Made by a program: the position numbers and the translations under genes. Source: RGIG3701 sp017403345 (GTDB taxonomy: Bacteria > Planctomycetota > Planctomycetia > Pirellulales > Thermoguttaceae). From it: a stretch of 64,000 bases of DNA. The notes below the pieces were generated by a model that saw only the letters and a list, made by a program, of their open reading frames with translations, did no database searches and was not told the DNA's origin. Where the stretch lies: the NCBI GenBank assembly GCA_017403345.1, contig JAFQOH010000021.1:14436-78435 (forward strand). The letters run 5' to 3'. Positions 8,648 through 16,590 of this stretch are shown here, in pieces. The stretch's first letter is position 1; each line of letters opens with the position of its first letter.

Positions 8648-11323
8648 ATGAAAAAAATCCTGCCATTCCTGTTTTTTCTATTTACGGGCAGCATTTTGCT
8701 CGCCCAGGATTTTGAGTTGAAACCGGGTCAGTCTCTGACGGAAGTCCGCGATGCAGTCCGAGTCTGGCATGCCGAAAATCCCGGAAAGACCGCGACGGTC
8801 CGAATCGCGCCGGGTGAGTACTTCCTCAGCGAACCGGTCGTTTTTTCGCCGGAGGACTCTTTCACATGTTACGAGGCACAGGATCCGGACAAAAAACCAA
8901 CGTTCACCCGCGGGATCCGGATCACCGGATGGAAAGTCCTGCCGAACGGCTGGTTCACGACGCAGATCGAGACTGTGAAAAATGGAACGTTCTGGTTTGA
9001 ATCCCTTTTCGTAAACGGGAAACGTGCGGTTCCGGCGCGCTCGCCGAATGCGGACGTTCCGGACGGGCGGCGGTACTTCTACATTTTGGAAGCCGACCAG
9101 TACGAGCCGCTCACCAAATTCACGGCACGCGACGAGCAGAAGGCACTTTGGGCAGAAGCGGCGCAGAATGCGTCTCTGAATGACGTGAAGATCAAATTCT
9201 ACCATTCCTGGGAATCATCGCTTCACCGTGTCGCGGCAGTCGATCCCGCGAAAAACCAGGTCACGCTGACCGGCGGTCCGCGCTGGAAACTGGACTACTG
9301 GGGAACGAACCTCCGCTACCATGTCGAGGGTCTGGAGTCGGCACTCGACCAGCCGGGAGAATTTCTGCTGAAGCGCGACGGTACGTGCCTCTACATTCCG
9401 CGCGAAGGCGAAACGCCCGAAAATGTCCGTATCTTCGCTCCTGCTGGTCCGAAAACATTCCCGGAATGCGGTTTTCTGAAATTTGAGGGAACTCCGTCTG
9501 CCGGAGAAACGCAAAATGCGGATGAAATACAGAATGCCGGAAAAGTCCGCGAAATGACTTTCCGGAACCTGATTTTTGAGTGCGATACGTGGAATCTTCC
9601 GCCGCAGGGACTCTCCGACGGCCAGTCCGCGGTGAGTTCACCGATCTCGATCCTCGCGGATCATGCGGAAGCCCTGACATTTGAGTCCTGTATCGTGCGG
9701 AATATTGGCGGCTATGCCTTCCACTTTCACCAGGGATGCAGTGCGTGCCGCGTCGAAAAGTGCCTCATGGAGGACCTCGGTGCAGGCGGCGTGCGCATCG
9801 GTGCAGGACACGGAACCGATCTTTCTCCGGAAAATCTGACGTCCGAAGTCACAGTACGGAACTGTATCATCCGCGGGTACGGACGCATCGACGCAGGAGG
9901 GATCGGCATCTGGATCGGTCACTCTCCCCGAAATAAAGTCCTGCACAATGAGATCTTCGATGGCTTCTACACTGGAGTCTCCGTCGGCTGGGTCTGGGGC
10001 TACCGCGAGTCCGCCGCCGTGGAAAATCAGATCGAATTTAACCACATTCACCACATTGGACACGGCGTCCTTTCCGACATGGGCGGCGTTTACTGCCTCG
10101 GTATTTCGCCCGGCACGACTGTCTCGAACAACGTGATCCACGACGTCGCCTCGTACAATCGCTACGGACGCGGCGGCTGGGGACTTTACACAGACGAGGG
10201 ATCCTCAAATATCGTCCTGGAAAACAATCTGGTCTACCGGACGCACACAGGAAACTTCCATCAGCACTACGGAAAAGAGAACATCGTGCGGAACAATATT
10301 TTCGCCTTCAGCCGTGAAGAACAGCTGAAACGCTCTCGGCCGGAAACGCACCTTTCGTTCACTCTGGAACGAAATATCATCCTCTACGATTCCTCCAGAG
10401 GCGAACATCTGCTGCTGGGAAACTGGGAAAATCCCTATTCGGCCGTGGACCGAAACATTTACTGGAATTTCGATACGCAGACCGGAGTCACGTTCCTAGA
10501 TAAACCAATGGAAGAATGGCGAAAATTCGGAAAAGACGCGAACAGCATCATCGCGGATCCCTGTTTCGCGGACGCGCAAGCCGGAGATTTTCGATTTACG
10601 GCTGCTTCCAGACCGGTCCTCGAAAAGATCGGTTTCCAGCCGTTCGATTTCACTCGTGCGGGCCTTTTGAAAGACGATCCGCAGTGGCTAGCCGAGGCGC
10701 AAAACTGGTCCATTCCGCCGCTCGTCCTGACTCCGGACGCTCCAGGGTATCCGTCGCTTGAAGTCTCCGATGACTTTGAAACACCGCGTCGTTTCCCGAT
10801 CCTGAAAGTCCGCAGTCCTTTTGGAAAACCAGGTTCCTACCAGATCTTGGAGGAAAACGGAAACCATTTCCTCCGGATGACCGACACACCGGACCAGAAA
10901 AACGCATTTGACCCGTTTTTCTCCTACTGGATGACGTATGCCGAAAACGGGACCGTCCGGCTTGCTTTTGATGTCCGAATGTCCGAAAAGGCGGAAATGC
11001 TCGTCGAGGTCCGCGACCAAGGCAGACACTACCGCGTTGCCGTTCCGATGCGCATCCGTACGGATGGATTTCACTGCTCCGGAACGTCACTCGAGCTGGA
11101 ACCCAACACCTGGACGCGCTTTGAGCTTCTCGTCCCGGTCGGACCAGATCGCGGGGAAAACTACACGCTGAAGGTGACTCCGAAAGGAAAGCCGGCGGAA
11201 ACGTTCACGCTTCCGATCGCAGATCCAAACTGGAAGACGCTGAATGAGTTCGTTTTCGCAGCCCTCGGACATGTCGATGCCGTGCTAGACCTCGACAATA
11301 TTGAGATCCATTTCACGAAATAG
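8648..11323 (+). CDS. Secreted right-handed parallel beta-helix protein
   Basis: An 891-aa exported protein. The signal peptide MKKILPFLFFLFTGSILLAQ ends in LLAQ. The ATG at 8648 is chosen because it starts this peptide directly. Residues from about 20 to 120 (VRIAPGEYFLSEPVVF, FTRGIRITGWKVL) and the long middle section with repeated N-x-I-x-D/G turns (RNCIIRGYG, LHNEIFDGFYTGVSVGW, ENNLVYRTHTGNFHQHYG, VRNNIFAFSREEQ) are characteristic of right-handed beta-helix carbohydrate-active proteins. The last 200 residues look like a beta-sandwich. It probably cleaves or binds a polysaccharide; the substrate cannot be read from sequence. It is followed closely by the alcohol dehydrogenase gene. Confidence 0.85.
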   Translation: MKKILPFLFFLFTGSILLAQDFELKPGQSLTEVRDAVRVWHAENPGKTATVRIAPGEYFLSEPVVFSPEDSFTCYEAQDPDKKPTFTRGIRITGWKVLPNGWFTTQIETVKNGTFWFESLFVNGKRAVPARSPNADVPDGRRYFYILEADQYEPLTKFTARDEQKALWAEAAQNASLNDVKIKFYHSWESSLHRVAAVDPAKNQVTLTGGPRWKLDYWGTNLRYHVEGLESALDQPGEFLLKRDGTCLYIPREGETPENVRIFAPAGPKTFPECGFLKFEGTPSAGETQNADEIQNAGKVREMTFRNLIFECDTWNLPPQGLSDGQSAVSSPISILADHAEALTFESCIVRNIGGYAFHFHQGCSACRVEKCLMEDLGAGGVRIGAGHGTDLSPENLTSEVTVRNCIIRGYGRIDAGGIGIWIGHSPRNKVLHNEIFDGFYTGVSVGWVWGYRESAAVENQIEFNHIHHIGHGVLSDMGGVYCLGISPGTTVSNNVIHDVASYNRYGRGGWGLYTDEGSSNIVLENNLVYRTHTGNFHQHYGKENIVRNNIFAFSREEQLKRSRPETHLSFTLERNIILYDSSRGEHLLLGNWENPYSAVDRNIYWNFDTQTGVTFLDKPMEEWRKFGKDANSIIADPCFADAQAGDFRFTAASRPVLEKIGFQPFDFTRAGLLKDDPQWLAEAQNWSIPPLVLTPDAPGYPSLEVSDDFETPRRFPILKVRSPFGKPGSYQILEENGNHFLRMTDTPDQKNAFDPFFSYWMTYAENGTVRLAFDVRMSEKAEMLVEVRDQGRHYRVAVPMRIRTDGFHCSGTSLELEPNTWTRFELLVPVGPDRGENYTLKVTPKGKPAETFTLPIADPNWKTLNEFVFAALGHVDAVLDLDNIEIHFTK

Positions 11324-11449
11324 TTCCCCAAATTGGACCCAATTTCACAAAAAATCCCTTTCCGTCTGCGAGAAACTGGAAACGCAGACGGAAAGACAGC
11401 CTTTTTCTTTTCCTTTTCCAGACCTTGTTTCACTCAGGAGGAAACTCAC

Positions 11450-12667
11450 ATGACGTTTGAAAATTACGTAGATATTCACGCGATCCAGGAGATCCGTGCC
11501 CGTTCCCTCGTCTATTTCGGCTGCGGCGCCATTCAGAAGATGAACGATATTGCTGCAGAACTGAAAAAGCGCGGCATTGAAAAGGTCATGATCCTGACCT
11601 CAAAAAGTGCGTATAAAGGCTCCGGAGCCTGGGAACCAACAATCGAGGCCCTGGAAAAGAACGGTATCGCGTACGTCCACTTTGACGGCGTGATCCCCAA
11701 CCCGACGACCGATTCCATTGACGAAGCAACGAAAGCTGCACGTGATTTCGGTGCGCAGGCACTCATCGGCATCGGAGGCGGAAGCCCTATCGACGTCGCG
11801 AAAAGCGTCGCGATCCTGCTGGAGTACCCAAACGAAACGGGCGAATCGCTCTACTGCTACCGTTTCACGCCGGAAAAGGCAGTCCCGATCGTCGCAGTCA
11901 ACCTGACACACGGAACGGGAACGGAGTGCGACCGGGTAGCTGTCGCGTCGGTGGCGGACAAGAACTACAAACCGGCGATCGCGTACGAGTGCATCTACCC
12001 GGAATGGGCCATCGACGACCCGGAACTCATGTTGACACTGCCGAAGAAGCACATTCTCTACACGAGCATCGATGCCGTGAATCACGTCGTGGAAGCCGCC
12101 ACGACCACCTGCACGAATCCCTTCGCCATCACGCTGGCACGTGAAGTCATCGCGCTGGTCCACAAGAATCTTCCGATCGCGCTGGCAGATCCGAAAGACC
12201 TCGCTGCCCGCTATAATTTGGCGTACGCGGCGCTGCTGGCTGGGATCTCGTTCGACAATGGCTTCCTGCACCTGACGCACGCTCTTGAGCATCCGCTCAG
12301 TGCCGTGAAACCGGATCTCACGCACGGTCTTGGCCTCGCGATGCTGCTGCCGGCGGTCGTGAATGCGATCTACCCTGCCCGAGCTGCAGTTCTCGCAGAC
12401 ATTCTCGCCCCCATGGTCCCCGGCCTGAAAGCCTGCCCGTGTGAAGCGGAAACCGCTGCGAAAGCCGTAGAAGCGTGGCTCTTCAGCGTCGGCGCGGATC
12501 GGAAACTCGCGGATGAAGGCTTTACCCAGGAGAGCATCGCAGAATTGGTCGAACTGACGCAGACGACGCCTTCCCTGCCGGTCCTCCTTTCCGTCTCTCC
12601 GGCAGAAGCGACAACGGAGCTGATCGCAAAGATCTATACCGACTCCCTCACGCCGTTTGAAGCGTAA
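11450..12667 (+). CDS. Iron-containing alcohol dehydrogenase
   Basis: A 405-aa group III (Fe-ADH, PF00465) dehydrogenase. The NAD-binding GGGSPIDVAKS is at about residues 109-119. The metal ligands of the family are visible as D208 and H212 (SIDAVNH) and H277 and H292 (LHLTHALEHPL, LTHGLG). The start at 11450 has an excellent AGGAGG eight bases upstream, which rules out the longer reading. Family members reduce aldehydes or oxidise alcohols in fermentation, propanediol metabolism or similar pathways; the substrate here is not evident. It sits 126 bases after the beta-helix gene and could be co-transcribed with it. Confidence 0.93.
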   Translation: MTFENYVDIHAIQEIRARSLVYFGCGAIQKMNDIAAELKKRGIEKVMILTSKSAYKGSGAWEPTIEALEKNGIAYVHFDGVIPNPTTDSIDEATKAARDFGAQALIGIGGGSPIDVAKSVAILLEYPNETGESLYCYRFTPEKAVPIVAVNLTHGTGTECDRVAVASVADKNYKPAIAYECIYPEWAIDDPELMLTLPKKHILYTSIDAVNHVVEAATTTCTNPFAITLAREVIALVHKNLPIALADPKDLAARYNLAYAALLAGISFDNGFLHLTHALEHPLSAVKPDLTHGLGLAMLLPAVVNAIYPARAAVLADILAPMVPGLKACPCEAETAAKAVEAWLFSVGADRKLADEGFTQESIAELVELTQTTPSLPVLLSVSPAEATTELIAKIYTDSLTPFEA

Positions 12668-12685
12668 ACACACTTCCTCCAATCC

Positions 12686-12730
12686 CCGTTTCTCTGTGTC
12701 TCCTTTTCCTGGGGAGTCGCGGAGAAACGG
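12686..12730 (+). repeat. Imperfect hairpin after the alcohol dehydrogenase
   Basis: A perfect 9-base outer inverted repeat (CCGTTTCTC / GAGAAACGG) encloses a shorter CTCC / GGAG stem. No strong T tract follows, so it may be an mRNA structure rather than a classic terminator. Confidence 0.45.
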
Positions 12731-12771
12731 ACCTTTCCCGTCAGGTTTTCGGCAACGTATGGTCTCGTGTT

Positions 12772-13281
12772 GTGGAAGGTTCTTTCCCAACACTGGTCCT
12801 TGGGCCAAATGTCTCGCTGAAAAATACAGTCTTTCTTCTTGCAGATCTCTCGCAGGCCGAGGAACTGACGGTCGAGCAGGTCCGCGAGACCTGGAATTTC
12901 CGAAACGGTAAAATGTCGCTCGTGCATTGGCCAAAACACATTGCGAAAAAGTTCGATCTCCCGAAATTCGCGCAGAAAGTCGGTCAAAAAGCAGAAGGCC
13001 TTTTCGTCCGATGCACGTTTGACGCTGCCGTTCCCATACCGGAGTTTTCCGGGACAGCCTTCTGTGAGTGCGTTTTTCAATGTTCCCTCTACAATACCGA
13101 CCTGACCGAATGTGTTCTGGTGCAGTGTGACCTTTCCACCGTGGAAGACCTCACGCTCGAACAGGTCAAAAGCACGTGGAACTACAAAGCCGGCCGAATG
13201 TCGCTCTGCAAGTGGCCGGAATACATCAAAAAGGCGTTAGAGGAAGAGGAAAAAGCGAAAGAGGTGGAAGAGAAAAAGTAA
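12772..13281 (+). CDS. Pentapeptide-repeat-like small protein with a duplicated module
   Basis: A 169-aa reading frame containing two copies of one module: LTVEQVRETWNFRNGKMSL followed by WPKHI (about residues 32-56), and LTLEQVKSTWNYKAGRMSL followed by WPEYI (about 125-149). The stretches just before each module (FPTLVLGPNVSLKNTVFLLADLS; FCECVFQCSLYNTDLTECVL) have the A(D/N)LxxxxL periodicity of pentapeptide-repeat beta-helices. The protein ends in a charged EEEEKAKEVEEKK tail. The GTG start at 12772 is weak: no good ribosome-binding site is seen and the frame is open upstream, so the gene may be N-terminally truncated or start elsewhere. Function unknown. Confidence 0.6.
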   Translation: MEGSFPTLVLGPNVSLKNTVFLLADLSQAEELTVEQVRETWNFRNGKMSLVHWPKHIAKKFDLPKFAQKVGQKAEGLFVRCTFDAAVPIPEFSGTAFCECVFQCSLYNTDLTECVLVQCDLSTVEDLTLEQVKSTWNYKAGRMSLCKWPEYIKKALEEEEKAKEVEEKK

Positions 13282-13303
13282 CTCCTCTCTCCTCGGTTTA
13301 CTA

Positions 13304-13342
13304 TCCCCCCGGAGGTCAGCGTTTCTCGGCCTTCGGGGGGGA
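13304..13342. terminator. GC-rich hairpin between convergent genes
   Basis: TCCCCCCGGAGG pairs with CCTTCGGGGGGGA across a short loop. It lies between the convergent pentapeptide-like and DUF4416 genes. A T-rich stretch follows only at a distance, so termination is probable but not certain. Just after it, at about 13389-13403, a GAAATTCGTGTC word matches the core of the dispersed palindromic element described at 22948. Confidence 0.55.
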
Positions 13343-13415
13343 TGTCCGTGACGCATTTTTAAGACCCATCTCGTGCTTTCGCACATCGATGAAATTCGTG
13401 TCGGATATTTTTTCT

Positions 13416-13961
13416 TCAGACTTTTTCTTTACGCCGATGCTCGAAGATCAGCTCACGGCACCGGGTGAGGAACGGGTGGTACGTCGGTTCTCGGTAATCC
13501 GGGAAAGTCCACGGAAACGCAGTCCATTCCCCGCGCGTGAAGGAAAGTGTGATCTCCGCGTAGATACCGTCGCCGACGTAGATCCGATGGTAAAAGTCCT
13601 TCGACGATGCCAAAACCAGCTTACCGAGCGTCACGTACCCCGGATCGATATTCAGCGGACGGACTTCCGGCGCGGAAAACTCCTGCGCAAACTCTTCCTC
13701 CCATGTGTTCGACTGATTTTTCATCTCCGCGAGCCGCTGCGGGTCCATCATCGGCTCCATCGCAAAGAAGATCTTTCTCAAATGCGGTCCCATTGACGCA
13801 TCGTAGTACTGCGTCTGCTCAAACGGAAACGGCTCGCTTTCCAGCACGATCCGTCCCCAATGGGCCTCGATTTTCTTCTTCGCCCACTCGATCGCCTCGG
13901 GGTAGTGCGTAAAGACGGCAGTCATCGGCAAAACCGGTTCCGGTGTGTGGATCACTCCCAT
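13416..13961 (-). CDS. DUF4416 family protein
   Basis: A 181-aa protein matching DUF4416: VFTHYPEAIEWAKKKI, FEQTQYYDASMG, then RPLNIDPGYVTLGKLVLAS, KDFYHRIYVGDGIYAEITL and FPWTFPDYREPTY, which are the conserved blocks of that family. AGGAG precedes the ATG at good spacing. Members occur in planctomycetes and deltaproteobacteria and are uncharacterised. Its upstream spacer carries a 14-base tandem repeat. Confidence 0.9.
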   Translation of the reverse strand: MGVIHTPEPVLPMTAVFTHYPEAIEWAKKKIEAHWGRIVLESEPFPFEQTQYYDASMGPHLRKIFFAMEPMMDPQRLAEMKNQSNTWEEEFAQEFSAPEVRPLNIDPGYVTLGKLVLASSKDFYHRIYVGDGIYAEITLSFTRGEWTAFPWTFPDYREPTYHPFLTRCRELIFEHRRKEKV

Positions 13962-14029
13962 AAAATTCTCCTTTTTTTCTCCTGAAAATATGAAGATCCA
14001 GGTTTCTAAAACGTTAGACCGCGCATGAA

Positions 14030-14106
14030 TACCACGCCGTTTTTACCACGCCGTTTTTACCACGCCGTTTTTACCACGCCGTTTTTACTGCGCCGTTTTT
14101 ACTGCG
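14030..14106. repeat. 14-base tandem repeat, about 5.5 copies
   Basis: Four exact copies of TACCACGCCGTTTT and then one and a half variant copies with TACTGCG. It fills the spacer between DUF4416 and the 3' end of the CBS-domain gene and ends four bases from that stop codon. Confidence 0.95.
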
Positions 14107-14109
14107 TGT

Positions 14110-15399
14110 TTATGGTATGGTCTTGGAGTTCTTCGAGGCAGGAACGTCCTGAGAGACGGGGGAGACCTCTAAGACCATTTCAGCAGACTCTTTCGCAGTG
14201 ACGACCTGAAACCGATGATCATTCCACTCGAAAAAGTCCCCTTCCTCCGGGATCTTCTGCAGAACTTCGGCCGCGAGTCCTCCAAGGGTCGCACTTTCCA
14301 GTCCTCCCGGAAACTTCAGACGAAAACAGCGGCAAAACGCCCGAACGGAAAAGAGTCCCGAGATGCGCCATCGTTCCTCACCGAGCTTTTCCATCGGATC
14401 TTTATCCGTCAATTGGAAGGCTCGTTCGGAATTCGGAGCAAAAACGGTCTCCAAAATGTCCGAAAGGAGTACCGCACCGGGAGTTGCACCGTACTCATCC
14501 ACGACCACGACCGCAGAAAGTCCCTCTTTCTGCATCCGCGCCAGAAGATCAACTACCGGAAGACACCAAGGAACGTAGTGTGCGGGACTCGCAAATTTTT
14601 CTAGGGAATCGTACGCAGACTCTGGGATCTGCGCGAGTTTTTCCAGCACAAACACCCGGTCGATCGCGTCAGCCGCACCGTCCTCCTGAATGAAGATCGA
14701 TTCTGTGCCCGTCTCCAATTCCCGTAAAGACTCAAGCGAAAACGGCGCAGAAAAGACCGGAAGATGTATCCGTGGACGCATGACTTCCTCTGCACTCATT
14801 TCCGAAAAGCGAATGAGTGACCGCAGACATTCCCTTTCCTGCACAGCCCCCGATGGTTCCTGCTGCGCCACGGAAACAGCCTGCTCAAGATCCGTGAGAT
14901 CCAAGAGCGGTTCCTGACGCAGTCTTGGAAAAAACAGACGCAGCGAAAGTTCCTTTCCAAGTCCCAAGATCGGTAAGATCGGCGAACAAAGTACCTCCAT
15001 GAAAGAGATTGGAAATGCCGCAAAACACGAAAAAGTCGACGGGATCAGTACTGCGACGGCTTTCGGGATAAGCTCACAGAAAATGATGAGCGACAGAAGC
15101 GCTCCGACACTCACTGCTCCGGCTAAAGCTGCACTCTCGGACTGAATTTTCAACGTCACGACAGACACGATGCCGAAGTAGAGCATATTCGCGATGAGAT
15201 TGGAAAAGAGAAGCGTCGAAAGCAGCCGATCTGGCTTCTCCATGAGCTGCGCGGCCCGCCGTTCGGTCGAAGTTCCCGTCCGCATCGCGTTCAACTGTTC
15301 TGGAGCCAACGAGAAAAACGCAGCTTCCGAGGCGGAACATCCTGCCGAAAGCAGCATCAAACCGCCTAAAATCGGAGACCATGGCAAAAGCTGATCCAT
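14110..15399 (-). CDS. CBS/DUF21 (CNNM/HlyC-CorC type) membrane protein
   Basis: A 429-aa protein of the CorC/HlyC/CNNM family. The N-terminal DUF21 region holds the membrane helices (ILGGLMLLSAGCSASEAAFFSL, LLFSNLIANMLYFGIVSVVTL, VGALLSLIIFCELIPKAVAVLI). A pair of CBS domains follows (VMRPRIHLPVF, GLSAVVVVDEYGATPGAVLLSDILE), and the C-terminal CorC_HlyC domain (RWRISGLFSVRAFCRCF) ends the protein. The family is linked to Mg2+/Co2+ or Na+ transport and resistance. The ATG at 15399 follows AGGATGCGATCAGG; an ATG 14 codons upstream has weaker support. It lies downstream of rsmE on the same strand. Confidence 0.88.
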   Translation of the reverse strand: MDQLLPWSPILGGLMLLSAGCSASEAAFFSLAPEQLNAMRTGTSTERRAAQLMEKPDRLLSTLLFSNLIANMLYFGIVSVVTLKIQSESAALAGAVSVGALLSLIIFCELIPKAVAVLIPSTFSCFAAFPISFMEVLCSPILPILGLGKELSLRLFFPRLRQEPLLDLTDLEQAVSVAQQEPSGAVQERECLRSLIRFSEMSAEEVMRPRIHLPVFSAPFSLESLRELETGTESIFIQEDGAADAIDRVFVLEKLAQIPESAYDSLEKFASPAHYVPWCLPVVDLLARMQKEGLSAVVVVDEYGATPGAVLLSDILETVFAPNSERAFQLTDKDPMEKLGEERWRISGLFSVRAFCRCFRLKFPGGLESATLGGLAAEVLQKIPEEGDFFEWNDHRFQVVTAKESAEMVLEVSPVSQDVPASKNSKTIP

Positions 15400-15439
15400 C
15401 CTGATCGCATCCTTTCTTTCTCTTCTCTCTTCCGTCCAC

Positions 15440-15537
15440 ACACTCCGGTCTAGTCACTCCGGTCTGGTCACTCCGGTCTGGTCACTCCGGTCTGGTCACT
15501 CCGGTCTGGTCACTCCGGTCTGGTCACTCCGGTCCGG
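15440..15537. repeat. 14-base tandem repeat, about 7 copies, overlapping the rsmE stop
   Basis: Copies of GTCACTCCGGTCTG in perfect register. The innermost copy contains the last codons and the TGA stop of rsmE, so the array starts inside the gene and fills the spacer before the CBS-domain gene. Confidence 0.95.
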
Positions 15538-16276
15538 CAGCCGCGATCGCGCAGATCATGACCGCCGCAGTTTCAGTTCGCAAGATCCGTTTCCCAAGCG
15601 AAATCGGGATCCAGCCCGAATTCAGTGCGTTTTCTACTTCCGTGTCAGAAAATCCGCCTTCCGGCCCGATCGCAGCAAAGATCCTGCGTCCCTGATTTTC
15701 GGGATCATCCAGAAGATCCGAAAGCCGTTTTCCGTTGGGATGTGCGATGAGTTTGAGCGTCTCGGCATTCTCCCCCGCCTGCGTGAAATCAGATGAAAAA
15801 AGCGTTTTGGTACTTTTCGGATCCGCGAGACGCATGAGGGTGTTTCGCCCGCACTGTTTCGACGCTTCCACCACAACACGATTCATCCGCGACGCAGCCG
15901 CATCTCCGGCTTTCGCTACCGAACGTTCCGCCTCCAGAGGCAGAAATTCCGCAGCGCCCAATTCGACCAGCTTCTCGACCAGCCAACGTTGACGATCTCC
16001 TTTCGGAAGCGCAGCCGCAATGGTCACGCAAACTGGAGCTTCCCGATCTTCCACTCGGCATGCACGGATCTCGGCCGTCAATTCCTTTTTCTTCACGTGC
16101 GTGATCTCTGTGTCGAACTCCGCTCCGGAACCGTCAAAAAGGATGAGCGGCTCCCCCTCGCGCACGCGCATCACATGAATGAGATGGTGGGCCTCATCCC
16201 CTCCAAGCGTCACACAGACCGGGTAAAGCGTCTCATCTGCTGGAAGCCGTTCTGCTGAAAAATATCGATATGCCAT
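15524..16276 (-). CDS. rsmE: 16S rRNA m3U1498 methyltransferase
   Basis: A 250-aa SPOUT-fold methyltransferase that methylates N3 of U1498 in 16S rRNA using SAM. Visible blocks are RYFSAERLP, GGDEAHHLIHVMRVREGEPLILFDG (N-terminal PUA-like domain), ALPKGDRQRWLVEKLVELGA, EASKQCGRN, and the C-terminal knot IGPEGGFSDTEVENAL ... LGKRILRTETAA. All are diagnostic of RsmE. Length is normal. The final residues GPE and the stop codon come from a 14-base tandem repeat unit, so the C-terminus may vary between strains. Confidence 0.96.
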   Translation of the reverse strand: MAYRYFSAERLPADETLYPVCVTLGGDEAHHLIHVMRVREGEPLILFDGSGAEFDTEITHVKKKELTAEIRACRVEDREAPVCVTIAAALPKGDRQRWLVEKLVELGAAEFLPLEAERSVAKAGDAAASRMNRVVVEASKQCGRNTLMRLADPKSTKTLFSSDFTQAGENAETLKLIAHPNGKRLSDLLDDPENQGRRIFAAIGPEGGFSDTEVENALNSGWIPISLGKRILRTETAAVMICAIAAAGPE

Positions 16277-16479
16277 GGATCCATTCCGCTTTCAAAAAAG
16301 GCCTCTCGTTCCAAACAGCCATTTCGTCCGGCCGTTTCGATTCCCTTTCATTTTACTCAGAAATTGAATCTGTACAAGCCCCGGAACACGAAATTTCAGA
16401 AAAAATTTCCAGCCGAGATCTCATTCCTGAAAGAAAATGCCGGCAAATGATCATCTGAAATAAAAAATAGTCCATCCAG

Positions 16480-16533
16480 CAGCTGTGTACCAGTATGTAT
16501 CGCGATTACAGCGTTGAAACTGGTACACAACTG
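16480..16533. repeat. Inverted repeat related to the dispersed palindromic element
   Basis: Two 15-base arms (CAGCTGTGTACCAGT and ACTGGTACACAACTG, 14 of 15 pairing) surround 24 bases that include the palindrome ATCGCGAT. Read on the minus strand, GTGTACCAGTTTCA closely matches the left end of the elements at 22948 and 37094 (GCGTACCAGTTTCA). It lies just downstream of dhaK and could also act as a weak terminator. I see no gene in the rest of 16277-16590. Confidence 0.7.
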
Positions 16534-16590
16534 CCGAAAGAACCTTTTTATCGAGCACTTCTGACAGGAAATTTCCCGACTTTAGTCAAC

